A stretch of DNA of 46,247 bases from a virus. The DNA is taken from positions 1-46,247 of IMG/VR virus record IMGVR_UViG_3300022934_002580; one strand, given 5' to 3'. This document shows, one piece after another, positions 1 to 7,100 of this stretch. A model generated the notes under the pieces. It did no database searches. It was not told the DNA's origin and worked only from the letters and a program-made list of their open reading frames with translations. Both the position numbers and the translations under genes were made by a program. Each line of letters begins with the position of its first letter. Position 1 is the stretch's first letter.

Positions 1-274
1 TCAGGTGCGCCCCCTCCAGGTTCGCCCCGGACAGGTCCGCCTCGGTCATGGTCGCCCTGGTCAGGTCGGCCCCGTACAGGTACGCCCTCGACAGGTTCGC
101 CCCGCCCAGCTTCGCCCCGGACAGGTCCGCGCCGTACAGGTCCGCGCCGGTCAGGTTCGCGTCGACCAGGTGCGCGCCGACCAGGTGCGCGCCGACCAGG
201 TCCGCACGACGCCCAGTCGGGTCGCCATCAAGCCACAACTGGTGCAGCCTCAGGATCTCGGGCAAGTCGTGCAT
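1..274 (-). CDS. Pentapeptide-repeat protein, 3' end beyond window
   Basis: The 91 visible codons start with [14 protein letters not shown] and continue as pentapeptide repeats of the A(D/N)LxG type (for example ADLYG, ANLTG). Such repeats fold into a right-handed quadrilateral beta-helix; MfpA and Qnr members mimic DNA and bind gyrase, but many members have no known target. The ATG at 274 is chosen because a GGAGGA ribosome site lies nine bases upstream; a GTG at 283 touches that site and is less likely. The gene follows a second pentapeptide protein by five bases and shares its N-terminus, so the pair is a tandem duplication. The C-terminus is outside the window. Confidence 0.85.
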   Translation of the reverse strand, partial: MHDLPEILRLHQLWLDGDPTGRRADLVGAHLVGAHLVDANLTGADLYGADLSGAKLGGANLSRAYLYGADLTRATMTEADLSGANLEGAHL

Positions 275-275
275 G
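242..275. repeat. 34-bp direct repeat, copy 1 (copy 2 at 841-874)
   Basis: The same 34 bases occur at 242-275 and 841-874. They encode the common N-terminus of the two pentapeptide proteins. The identity at DNA level, stronger than in the repeat regions, indicates a recent tandem duplication. Confidence 0.8.
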
Positions 276-279
276 TCGT

Positions 280-885
280 TCACTCCTCCCACCCTTCCGG
301 CATTGTGGCCCCGGTAAGGCGGGCCCCGTACAGGTTCGCCCCGCCCAGGTTCGCGCCGGTCAGGTCGGCCCTGGTCAGGTTCGCCCCGGCCAGGTTCGCG
401 CCGGTCAAGTCCGCGCCGGTCAGGTCGGCCCTGGTCAGCTTCGCGTCAGTCAAGTCCGCTATCCACAGGTCGGCCCCGGTCAGGTCCGCGTCGGTCAGGT
501 CCGCGCCGGTCAGGTTCGTCCCGTACAGGTCGGCCCTAATCAGGTTCGCCCTAATCAGGTACGCGTCGGTCAGGTCCGCCCTGGTCAAATCTGCCCTGGT
601 CAGGTACGCCCCGAACAGATTTGCCTCGGACAGGTTCGCCCCGGGCAGGTACGCCTTGGACAGGTCCGCCCTGTGCAGCGTCGCCCCGACCAGGTTCGCC
701 CCGAGCAGGTCCGCCCCGTTGAGGTTCGCCCTGGTCAGGTTCGCCCCGGGCAGGTCCGCGTCGGTCAGGTCCGCCTTGGACAGGTCCGCCTTGGACAGGT
801 CCGCCCGGCGACCCGCCGGATCGCGCTCGAACCACAACCTGTGCAGCCTCAGGATCTCGGGCAAGTCGTGCATGCTTGCTTCCAT
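280..885 (-). CDS. Pentapeptide-repeat protein
   Basis: A 201-residue protein. Residues 5-25 form a short helical-looking leader ([14 protein letters not shown]), and almost all the rest, from about residue 28 to 192, is an uninterrupted run of A(D/N)L-type pentapeptides, enough for seven or eight helical coils. It ends with a short non-repeat tail. The start at 885 has a GAGGAGG ribosome site six bases away. It lies between a regulated 77-residue gene upstream and its own paralogue downstream, and is probably co-transcribed with both from the promoter at 1167-1201. DNA mimicry or gyrase protection is known for some family members; nothing here fixes the target. Confidence 0.9.
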   Translation of the reverse strand: MEASMHDLPEILRLHRLWFERDPAGRRADLSKADLSKADLTDADLPGANLTRANLNGADLLGANLVGATLHRADLSKAYLPGANLSEANLFGAYLTRADLTRADLTDAYLIRANLIRADLYGTNLTGADLTDADLTGADLWIADLTDAKLTRADLTGADLTGANLAGANLTRADLTGANLGGANLYGARLTGATMPEGWEE

Positions 886-892
886 TAGTTGA

Positions 893-911
893 CCTCCTCA
901 GGTCGGTTGGT
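893..911 (-). promoter_or_regulatory. Repeated ribosome-binding leader, copy 1
   Basis: Nineteen bases, including the GAGGAGG site of the pentapeptide gene, are repeated exactly at 9222-9240 in front of an unrelated gene. On the minus strand both read ACCAACCGACC followed by TGAGGAGG. It looks like a leader that has been copied between genes. Confidence 0.6.
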
Positions 912-932
912 TTTTGCAGCCCGTGGGCCAGA

Positions 933-1166
933 TCAGCGCTCCAGCCACGCGTAGTAAGCCTGCTCGAACGCCCACTCGATGACGATCGCATCGTCCTCTT
1001 CGGTTTCGGCGACATGCCCGTACAGGTCGTAGAAGCCCTCTCGTGCGAAGTCCAAATGGACTGCCAGTCCCAGTCGGTCGTTTTCGATCCCAGTGAGGAA
1101 GGCGTCAGCCTCCCGAATGTCTGTGGTCTTGGGTGGGTTCCATCCGGGGTTGGTGTTCATTGCCAT
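933..1166 (-). CDS. Small acidic protein, regulon member A
   Basis: A 77-residue acidic protein of unknown function, beginning MAMNTNPGWNPP and rich in Asp/Glu in its second half (AETEEDDAIVIEWAFEQAYY). The N-terminal MAMNTN matches the MATNTN tag of five other genes in the window that sit behind the same promoter cassette. ATG 1166 is preferred to GTG 1172 because the -10 box ends six bases before it, which implies a leaderless mRNA; no ribosome site is present. The two pentapeptide-repeat genes follow. No conserved domain recognised. Confidence 0.75.
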   Translation of the reverse strand: MAMNTNPGWNPPKTTDIREADAFLTGIENDRLGLAVHLDFAREGFYDLYGHVAETEEDDAIVIEWAFEQAYYAWLER

Positions 1167-1201
1167 GCACACAATCTATACCGTGCTAAGGCACATTGCA
1201 A
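1167..1201 (-). promoter_or_regulatory. Leaderless promoter with operator, cassette A
   Basis: Minus-strand -35 TTGCAA (1196-1201), a 17-base spacer, and -10 TAGATT (1173-1178), which ends six bases before the ATG at 1166. The spacer holds the palindrome GTGC-CTTA-GCAC (1183-1194). An A/T-containing block runs upstream to about 1220. One of seven such cassettes in the window. Confidence 0.8.
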
Positions 1202-1219
1202 GTTTTAGGGGGAAAGTTT

Positions 1220-1360
1220 TCAGATGTGCCGCCACAGCTCCCGATCCGCACGCCGCACCACCAGCCGACGCCACCCGCAAAACGACTTGCGGTGCAGCAA
1301 AATCGCGAGCCGCAGATCGTTGCGTTGGCTGAGAGCCAACCGCAGCGCCCTGTCGTTCAT
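1220..1360 (-). CDS. Small basic protein following neuB
   Basis: A 46-residue reading frame beginning MNDRALRLALSQ and ending in an Arg/Trp-rich segment (WRRLVVRRADRELWRHI). Its ATG overlaps the stop of the NeuB-like gene as ATGA, the arrangement used throughout this genome, and its stop lies just before the upstream block of cassette A. There is no recognisable domain. The position and overlap support it being real; the small size leaves doubt. Confidence 0.55.
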   Translation of the reverse strand: MNDRALRLALSQRNDLRLAILLHRKSFCGWRRLVVRRADRELWRHI

Positions 1361-2394
1361 CGGATCATGCCCGGTGTGATCGGGTCACCGTATGCGACCG
1401 CAGCACCCACCACAGCCCCCAGGACGCTTTCTGCCGCGTCCAACGCATCAGGGTGCAACGGTCGCAACGGTGCGACATTGTCGACCGTTAGAACGGCTCC
1501 AGCGGGCAGGTCAGCGGTTGCGTACCACGATCGGCGAGCACCGACAGCAGCCGGACCCTCCCCAGGATGCGGCTCAAGCCAGTCGATCTGCACGGCAGCC
1601 GCAGCCATCTCCGCAGTGGCCTTGTAAAGCAGCAGCTCGTCGACACCGACCAGAGCCATGTCGTGATCCGGCACCGGCTTCGACCAGCCGTCCACCGTGA
1701 AATGCTTCTCCAGCACCGTTGCTCCCATCGCCACCGCTGGGCCAGCCGCCCAGGTGTCGAGGGTGTGGTCGGAGTAGCCGACCCGGCCGCCGAACTCGAA
1801 CAGCAGGGTGCGGATGCGGCCAAGCGCTGCGTGCTCCGGTGGAGTTGGGTACTGCAACGAGCACGCCAACAGGATGACCTCGGCGCATGGGGTGAGGCGA
1901 CGGCGAGCAGCGTGGATCTCGGGCAGGGTCGCAGCGCCGGTCGACAAGATCACCGGCAGACCAGTGTCTGCGACAGCATCGAGCAGCAGGCTGTTGGTGA
2001 TGTCGCCGGATGCGATCTTGATTGGGTTGCCGATCTCGGCCAGCACATCCACTGCGTCAACGTCGAAGGGTGTGCCGATCAGCTGGATGCCTACCTGCTC
2101 GGCGGCGTCGGCCAGGTCAATGTGCGCCCGATACGGCAGCAGTCCGTTGCGGAGAAACACGCCTCGCTGGTCGAGGTCGTCGCCGTGCCGCCAGTACTTC
2201 GGAGCTGACGGCGCGGCGATCGTGTGCGGCTGCAACAGTTGGAACTTGATCGCTGACGCCAGCCCGTCGGCGGCTTCGTCGATCATTCGCAGCGCACGCT
2301 TGAAGTCTCCCTCGTGGCACTGGCCTGCCTCAGCGATCACTTGCACCCGGTTCCGGTTCGCAGACCCTGGCCCGTTCTCAAGTCTCATCGTCAT
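1357..2394 (-). CDS. neuB: NeuB-family nonulosonate synthase
   Basis: A 345-residue enzyme of the NeuB/PseI/LegI family, which condenses phosphoenolpyruvate with a six-carbon amino sugar to make a nine-carbon nonulosonic acid. The N-terminal TIM-barrel signatures are visible: VIAEAGQCHEGD near residue 20, IKFQLLQP near 50, KIASGDITN near 128 and ILSTGAA near 150. A C-terminal SAF (antifreeze-like) domain begins near residue 285 (RRSWYATADLPAG). The length is typical. It overlaps the preceding cytidylyltransferase/PseG gene by 17 bases, so the two are one unit. Whether the product is sialic, legionaminic or pseudaminic acid cannot be read from sequence alone, although the PseG-like partner favours pseudaminic-type chemistry. 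Confidence 0.88.
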   Translation of the reverse strand: MTMRLENGPGSANRNRVQVIAEAGQCHEGDFKRALRMIDEAADGLASAIKFQLLQPHTIAAPSAPKYWRHGDDLDQRGVFLRNGLLPYRAHIDLADAAEQVGIQLIGTPFDVDAVDVLAEIGNPIKIASGDITNSLLLDAVADTGLPVILSTGAATLPEIHAARRRLTPCAEVILLACSLQYPTPPEHAALGRIRTLLFEFGGRVGYSDHTLDTWAAGPAVAMGATVLEKHFTVDGWSKPVPDHDMALVGVDELLLYKATAEMAAAAVQIDWLEPHPGEGPAAVGARRSWYATADLPAGAVLTVDNVAPLRPLHPDALDAAESVLGAVVGAAVAYGDPITPGMIR

Positions 2395-4117
2395 CGCTCC
2401 CGTACAGTCGGCTGCGTCGGTGATGGCGTAGCCGTTCGATGGCCAGCCGGTTGATTAGGTCGGTGATGCGTTCGAGGCCGAACCCGTCGACCTCCTGCGC
2501 TGCGAGGTCGCCACGCTGACCGAGCTGGTCCTCATCGGCGAGCAACGCCAGCACCACCGGGCCGAGCATCGTCGGGTCGTCGACGCTGACCGCTGACGCC
2601 GGTACCTCGTTCATTGTCGCTTCCCGGTCGTTCGCTGGGATGCAAACCGCAGGGATGCCGAGGTGCGCTGCCTCCCACGCAGTGCGGCCGCGTGACGTGA
2701 CCAGCAGCGAACAGTTCATCATCTCCTCCACCATGACCGGGTTCGATGCGACCTGAACGGACGGCAGCAAGTCGTCCTGGTCGTACCGGCCGGACAGCGG
2801 TGGGGGAATGACCCGCACCTGCACGCCGAGCAACGACAACGTGTTCGCCACCGGCACCGTACGTCCGGCTGGGTCGGTGCCGCCGAACGACACCAGCACC
2901 GGTCCGTCAAGCAGCCGACCGTTGTCGACTCCGCGAAACTCGTCGCGAAGGTCGAACCACTCAGGCCCTGCGAGGGTCTGCAACGACAACGGCGAGCGCA
3001 GCGCCCCGACATGAACACCGGCACCGCAGGCAGCGTCGTCGCATTCCAGCCGGGTGACTCGCTGCCCGAAATGGTCTAGCAGCCGCGACCACCGGTTGTC
3101 GTCTAGGACATCGAGAACAATGGCGTCAGGGTCGAGGTCGATCAGTTCGTCGGTGATCTCGTCAACAGTGTCAGGGTCGCACAGGTTGGGGGACAGCAGC
3201 CGCCGGAACTCGTCAGGTGTGTCCGCTGCGTAGACGCACACGGAGTGTCGTAAGGCTAGTTCGTCTGCGATTGCTGCGGTGCGGTGCAGGTGCCCGCTGC
3301 CGATCAGTTCATCACCTGTCGTGACCAGGCAGATGTGCGCCCGTTCGACTGCGACCTGAGCCGCAAGCAGATCGGCGGGTGTGTCGATGTCGATCGCTTC
3401 GACACCGCCGACAGGGATCGGGTGATGGTTGCCGCCGATCTGCGGTGCTGCGTCCCCGTACCATCCGTCCTTGCGTGGGTAGTCGCGCGTCAGTTGCAGG
3501 CCACCTGTTTCGATCCACCGCTCGTCGGCGAGCTGCCGGTTGACCCGATCCAGAATCATCGGGACACCCTGCGACCAGATGAACCCGTGGAACCGTCGCA
3601 TTGTCGCCATCGAGTCGATGTCCGAGGACAGCATGGTCGTGCAGGCGTCCGTGACGGTCACCCAGTCCAGCAACGAAGTCGGCTGGAGGATGCCGCACAC
3701 GTCGAAAGGTTCTTCGCCGACCAGCCGCAGTTTCTCCAGCACATCGTCGAGTGCCGCCGTGACAGGCGCGTCAGGTGTCGCAGCGGACGGCACACGCCGC
3801 AGCACCTCGAAACGGACGTCAGCGTCACGCATGTCACGGATCACTGTCACGTCGTGACGGTCCTCGCGTATCTGCCGTCGTGTCAGGTGACCGCGTGCGA
3901 GCACCTGCGGGTCGTTTGAGGTCAGCACGACCAGGGCGTCGCAGTCGATGTTGTGCTTCTCCTTCAGGTCAGCGACGGCGTGCTGCGCTCCGACCAGCGC
4001 AGCGTCGACAGCGTGAGCAATCAGCGGTGTGCCGCCGACCAGCCGATGCGCTTTCCGATGAATCCCGGTCGATCCGGCGCGTGCCGGAACAACGAGCAGC
4101 AGCCGCTGCGGGATCAT
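2378..4117 (-). CDS. Fused CMP-nonulosonate cytidylyltransferase / PseG-like hydrolase
   Basis: A 579-residue two-domain protein. Residues 1 to about 240 resemble NeuA/PseF, which activate nonulosonic acids with CTP: VVPARAGSTGIHRK at the start matches the nucleotide-binding loop, and LQPTSLLDW the conserved LQPTSP segment. From about residue 260 the protein resembles PseG, the UDP-sugar hydrolase of the MurG fold, with IGSGHLHR and VSFGGTDPAG. PseG releases the sugar that PseI/NeuB condenses, and the first domain activates the condensation product, so with the next gene three consecutive steps are present. The start is ATG 4117, overlapping the HNH stop as ATGA; the frame extends upstream to 4183 without support. 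Confidence 0.85.
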   Translation of the reverse strand: MIPQRLLLVVPARAGSTGIHRKAHRLVGGTPLIAHAVDAALVGAQHAVADLKEKHNIDCDALVVLTSNDPQVLARGHLTRRQIREDRHDVTVIRDMRDADVRFEVLRRVPSAATPDAPVTAALDDVLEKLRLVGEEPFDVCGILQPTSLLDWVTVTDACTTMLSSDIDSMATMRRFHGFIWSQGVPMILDRVNRQLADERWIETGGLQLTRDYPRKDGWYGDAAPQIGGNHHPIPVGGVEAIDIDTPADLLAAQVAVERAHICLVTTGDELIGSGHLHRTAAIADELALRHSVCVYAADTPDEFRRLLSPNLCDPDTVDEITDELIDLDPDAIVLDVLDDNRWSRLLDHFGQRVTRLECDDAACGAGVHVGALRSPLSLQTLAGPEWFDLRDEFRGVDNGRLLDGPVLVSFGGTDPAGRTVPVANTLSLLGVQVRVIPPPLSGRYDQDDLLPSVQVASNPVMVEEMMNCSLLVTSRGRTAWEAAHLGIPAVCIPANDREATMNEVPASAVSVDDPTMLGPVVLALLADEDQLGQRGDLAAQEVDGFGLERITDLINRLAIERLRHHRRSRLYGSDDDET

Positions 4118-4407
4118 GTCAACCACCCTCGAAGGCGTGCTGCGGCCGGGTTCGCGTGAACCCATCCGTGACAGGTGCGGCACAACCAGAGCAAGTTCGC
4201 CGGGTCGTCACTGCCGCCCTGGCTGCGGCGGCGCACATGATGCGCGTCGGTCCCGACACGTTCGCAGCCGTCAGCGTTCGCTTCGCACCGCCCGTTTGCG
4301 CGTTTCATGACAACGTAACGGCGCTCAGCCCAGGCGTCACGGCGTGCCTGCTGCTTTTCGGAGATACGTCTGATGCCTGTTCGGCGACGTAACGGCGACC
4401 GTTTCAC
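4114..4407 (-). CDS. HNH endonuclease
   Basis: A 97-residue protein with a compact HNH nuclease fold. A first cysteine pair is at CEANADGC, then the metal-binding DAHHVRRRSQGGSDDPANLL and the closing CRTCHGWVH, giving the H-N-H residues and the zinc-binding cysteines. The N-terminus is strongly basic, as expected for DNA binding. It begins at a GTG overlapping the WhiB stop (GTGA) and ends overlapping the next start (ATGA). HNH proteins next to terminases often assist packaging; this one is 25 kb from the terminase, so a homing-type or other nicking role is equally possible. Confidence 0.88.
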   Translation of the reverse strand: MKRSPLRRRTGIRRISEKQQARRDAWAERRYVVMKRANGRCEANADGCERVGTDAHHVRRRSQGGSDDPANLLWLCRTCHGWVHANPAAARLRGWLT

Positions 4408-4793
4408 AGGTCCAACCTGCCCAGCTTGTAGTTCAAAATCAGGCGCAGGCTGCCGATGAGGTTCTCCCAGTCATCGTCCGAGGGTTCGATCACCCACTCC
4501 GGGTCGGGCTGCTCCGGTTCGTTGTGCTTGATGCGGTCGCGCAGGCTGAGTCTTTCGCTGCGTGACGTGCCACCCCACATCCCCAGGTCTTGAGCTACCG
4601 GGACCGACAAGGCGAAGTCGAGGCATTCTTCGAGCACTGGGCAGGTGTTGCAGACCTGCCGTGCGGCCCGGTACTTCATGCCGGAGTCGTCGTACCTGTT
4701 CGGGAACCACCAGCGGGTCGGCTTTCCACGGCAGGCTGCGTGCTCGGCCCAGCCACCTACCGGCAGCAGCGGCACCTTCGTGCGGCCCGTCAC
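4404..4793 (-). CDS. whiB: WhiB-family iron-sulfur regulator 1
   Basis: A 129-residue WhiB-like protein. The four cluster ligands are Cys21, Cys48, Cys51 and Cys57 (C-x26-C-x2-C-x5-C), followed by GMWGG, the turn that contacts the host sigma factor, and a basic stretch (SRSERLSLRDR). WhiB proteins bind the principal sigma factor and alter promoter choice; mycobacteriophage TM4 WhiB is known to act on host whiB2. The C-terminal 50 residues are acidic and unlike typical family members. The start is a GTG overlapping the upstream stop (GTGA). It supports an actinobacterial host. Confidence 0.92.
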   Translation of the reverse strand: MTGRTKVPLLPVGGWAEHAACRGKPTRWWFPNRYDDSGMKYRAARQVCNTCPVLEECLDFALSVPVAQDLGMWGGTSRSERLSLRDRIKHNEPEQPDPEWVIEPSDDDWENLIGSLRLILNYKLGRLDL

Positions 4794-5275
4794 GTCAGGT
4801 CCACTCTCGGACGGCGATTGCTCATCGAGCGGAACTCGTTCGGGTCGAGGCCTGCCTCGACCATCGGAGTCGTGCGCGGGTTGCCGAGCAGCCAGAACTT
4901 CGACACGACATCGACCGCTTGCTGCCAGGTTGCGACCTTTTCTCCGGTGTCGGGCATCACGGCGGCGTCGCCGGACGCCACAGCGATCTCCTGCTCCAAC
5001 GACAGGATCGCACGCCGGGCAGCGTCCCGGTCCCACTCTTGTTTCGCCGCGGACCAGCGGACCGTGGCGCGCCCGTCAGCGATGACGTCGTTGTTGCGGT
5101 GACCTGCCGCGATCCGCTGCACCAGCTCATCGTCGAGGACGGACAGGTCACGCTTCAACGCGCGCAGCCCGACCAGCAGGTTCACGGCTGCGGTGTCGTC
5201 CAACGCGTCGAGCGCGAGAGCCTGTTCGACGAAACGCACGACCTGCGAGCCGAGCGCCTCGACGGTGGCGCTCAC
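4790..5275 (-). CDS. Conserved-looking protein of unknown function
   Basis: A 161-residue protein (from MSATVEALGSQV), largely helical in appearance, with heptad-like leucine spacing at residues 30-65 (LLVGLRALKRDLSVLDDEL). A second half contains KVATWQQAVDVVSKFWLLG. No family is recognised. GTG 5275 overlaps the preceding stop as GTGA and defines the start; the frame continues upstream but only in sequence that belongs to the other gene. It lies in an early-type operon with the WhiB, HNH and sugar genes. Confidence 0.7.
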   Translation of the reverse strand: MSATVEALGSQVVRFVEQALALDALDDTAAVNLLVGLRALKRDLSVLDDELVQRIAAGHRNNDVIADGRATVRWSAAKQEWDRDAARRAILSLEQEIAVASGDAAVMPDTGEKVATWQQAVDVVSKFWLLGNPRTTPMVEAGLDPNEFRSMSNRRPRVDLT

Positions 5276-5481
5276 TGCTCGACCTCGGCGTGCTGCCCGC
5301 ACCACTGCTCGTCCCCGAACACGATCGGCCATCGCGAGCCGAGGCGTGCGGTGTCGGAGCGTGTCGGCAACGGCACAACCTGCGGCGGGTCCAAACGGCA
5401 CTGCCCGGCCGGACCCATCCGGTAGTCGGCCATCTCGGCGTACCATCGGCAGGTGCCGCACAGCGGCTGGTCGCTGCTCAT
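5272..5481 (-). CDS. Small cysteine-rich (probable zinc-binding) protein
   Basis: A 69-residue protein with CGTC near residue 8, GQCRLDPP near 27 and WCGQH near 60. This order (CxxC, GxC..PP, then WCG near the end) is seen in a group of small zinc-binding proteins of phages and bacteria whose function is not known. The start has an AAAGGA ribosome site eight bases upstream. Its 5' leader contains a tRNA-sized folded element at 5512-5582. Confidence 0.78.
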   Translation of the reverse strand: MSSDQPLCGTCRWYAEMADYRMGPAGQCRLDPPQVVPLPTRSDTARLGSRWPIVFGDEQWCGQHAEVEQ

Positions 5482-5511
5482 CGTTCGTGTTCCTTTCGTT
5501 TCGTTTTTCGT

Positions 5512-5582
5512 TCCGTCCCCGGTGTCGAACCGGGCGACCCTGTTTATGGCAACAAACTGTGGGTCGGCAGCCGTGCGACGGA
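5512..5582 (-). ncRNA. tRNA-sized structured element (tRNA-like 3' half)
   Basis: On the minus strand the ends pair through TCCGTC/GACGGA (5577-5582 with 5512-5517). Between them lies a canonical T-arm: a perfect 5-bp stem around loop TTCGACA (5518-5534). There is also a second hairpin, GACCC/GGGTC plus GTTT/AAAC (5536-5565). The size and the spacing from acceptor to T-stem fit a tRNA, but no D-arm or proper 7-base anticodon loop can be drawn. It could be a degenerate tRNA, a tRNA mimic or an attachment-site remnant. Confidence 0.3.
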
Positions 5583-5595
5583 TACCACCGTCAGC

Positions 5596-6729
5596 CTAGA
5601 CGGCAGCGGCAGCGCAGAGGGCACCAGCCTTCACAGCGACAGCTTCAGCGTCGTCGCGGCGAGCCGGTGCCCACTGCTGGCAGGCGGCGGTGATCGCCTG
5701 AGTCACACCGAACGCAGTCGGGTCACCGGACCCGATGAACGCTGCGAGGATGTCTTCCTGCTCACGGTCGGAGAAGCCGAGGTTCTTGCCGACCGTCACA
5801 ATCGTCGACTGCGGTGTCGTCAAGGTCACGCCCCTGCTGGCCCGCAGCTCCTCCAGCCGGTCAGCGACGAACTGCTCTGACAGCACCGTGGTCACCACGT
5901 CGGCGGTCTTGGCTGCGACCAGTTCGGTCATCGCTGACGTGGTCGCGTCAGACCAACGAATCATGCCCTCATCCATCGTCGAGCCGAGATGCACCTCACG
6001 GAACAAGTTCTCGCCCATCTGCATACCGTTGGTGCAGATCTCGACGACCAGGCGTGGAACGATCGTGAACGCACCGCCACCTGTCTCGCTGTTCTTCATC
6101 ACGAACCCGGCCCACACCATCGGCAAGTCGGTGCCGTTGACGTCCCGCCGGTACGGCGACCGGTAGCCGTCCAGCAGCCATTCGGCGTTGACCGCCACCG
6201 ACGGTGCTTCGATGCGTACGAACAGCTTGTCGTCGGTGATGTCAGCGCCGGTGATGGTGGTTGCACCGGCCAGCCCTGACCGGTTCAGCCCGTCGAGGAC
6301 CGCCATCGTGGCGTCCAGGTTGTCGAAGAACCTGTACCGATCAGACAGCAGCGCGCGGGCGATGCCTGGATCGTTGCTCGACTCGGAGCGGAACGCGCGC
6401 AGCAAGAACTTTCGCTGCGGCTGGTCCTTGAGCCAGTAGTTCACGTTCTGGTCCCACAGCTCGGTGTGGCCGTCCCGCATGGTGCGGACGTACCGCACCG
6501 GAATGCCGAGCCGCCCGGCGATGTGGCTGTCGAAGGTGTCGTTCGGTTGCAGCCACTGGGTTTCAGCGGTCACACCGTCGAGGCTCAAGGTGGTCTTGCC
6601 GCCTCTGACGCCGATCATGCCTCCGTCGGCGTGGAGCTGGCTGGCTGGTGCGACGACGTCGTACTTCGTTGCCTGCTGGGCTTGGAGTTGGGTCACCAGT
6701 TCGGTGACGTTGCCTGCTGAAATGCTCAT
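5596..6729 (-). CDS. DUF932-family protein
   Basis: A 377-residue protein of the DUF932 (phage/plasmid-like protein) family. Evidence includes the internal LLSDRYRFFDNLD, close to the family's LSDRYRxxDN signature, and the overall order of a catalytic-looking N-terminal half and helical C-terminus. The biochemical role of the family is unknown; members occur in phages, plasmids and integrative elements, often near recombination genes. The start has an AAAGGA site seven bases upstream. A 16-codon frame beginning ATGGCCGACAG at 6776 ends overlapping this start as ATGA and might couple translation. Confidence 0.82.
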   Translation of the reverse strand: MSISAGNVTELVTQLQAQQATKYDVVAPASQLHADGGMIGVRGGKTTLSLDGVTAETQWLQPNDTFDSHIAGRLGIPVRYVRTMRDGHTELWDQNVNYWLKDQPQRKFLLRAFRSESSNDPGIARALLSDRYRFFDNLDATMAVLDGLNRSGLAGATTITGADITDDKLFVRIEAPSVAVNAEWLLDGYRSPYRRDVNGTDLPMVWAGFVMKNSETGGGAFTIVPRLVVEICTNGMQMGENLFREVHLGSTMDEGMIRWSDATTSAMTELVAAKTADVVTTVLSEQFVADRLEELRASRGVTLTTPQSTIVTVGKNLGFSDREQEDILAAFIGSGDPTAFGVTQAITAACQQWAPARRDDAEAVAVKAGALCAAAAV

Positions 6730-6825
6730 TGGTGTGTCCTTTGGTTGGTGTTGGTGAGCGTGGGACTGTCGGCCATGACGCCGGTGGGAGCCTTCGCCCC
6801 GCAGCCCCTAGTCGGGCATTTGCTA
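6730..6825. other. Short intergenic stretch
   Basis: The 96 bases between the DUF932 gene and the upstream regulon gene hold the AAAGGA ribosome site (CCAACC leader) and a possible 16-codon leader frame. No terminator or promoter was seen. Confidence 0.4.
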
Positions 6826-7062
6826 TCAGGCGTCGACCCGGACGTCCCTCCCCATGACGGTCCAGCCATTGTTCGAGAAGGACAAGGTCCAGGTGGTCAC
6901 CAGGCAGATCGTGCGGCCGGTGGCGTCGGTGACCTCTCGGGCGGGTGCCTCCCAGACCTGGAAGGCGCCAGTCTCGCAGATGAGCTTCCCGCCCTCGGGG
7001 ATCGAGACAAGCTCGTCGCCTTCGATGATTGTGTTCCAGTCGGTGTTGGTGTTCGTTGCCAT
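6826..7062 (-). CDS. Small protein, regulon member B
   Basis: A 78-residue protein beginning MATNTNTDWNTIIEGDEL. The rest looks like a small beta-rich domain (GGKLICETGAFQVWEAP, then TTWTLSFSNNGWTVMG). The function is unknown. ATG 7062 is chosen because the -10 box ends six bases upstream and the first codons match the shared MATNTNT start; the frame is open further upstream but that sequence is the promoter. No ribosome site exists, which fits leaderless translation. Confidence 0.8.
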   Translation of the reverse strand: MATNTNTDWNTIIEGDELVSIPEGGKLICETGAFQVWEAPAREVTDATGRTICLVTTWTLSFSNNGWTVMGRDVRVDA

Positions 7063-7097
7063 GCACACAATATAGGTCGTGCTACAGCACATTGCAA
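7063..7097 (-). promoter_or_regulatory. Leaderless promoter with operator, cassette B
   Basis: -35 TTGCAA (7092-7097), 17-base spacer, -10 TATATT (7069-7074), then six bases to the ATG at 7062. The operator GTGCT-AC-AGCAC lies at 7079-7090. The cassette starts directly behind the epimerase stop codon at 7101. Confidence 0.85.
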
Positions 7098-7100
7098 GTC

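Noticed and set aside
1357-4117. NeuB/NeuA-PseG genes as a DNA base modification pathway
   Set aside because: No base-directed enzyme adjoins them and no precedent for nonulosonate on DNA is known to me; protein or cell-surface glycosylation is the simpler reading.
4114-4407. HNH protein as part of a group I intron
   Set aside because: It overlaps both neighbouring genes by four bases as an ordinary operon member, and no intron-like split gene is nearby.
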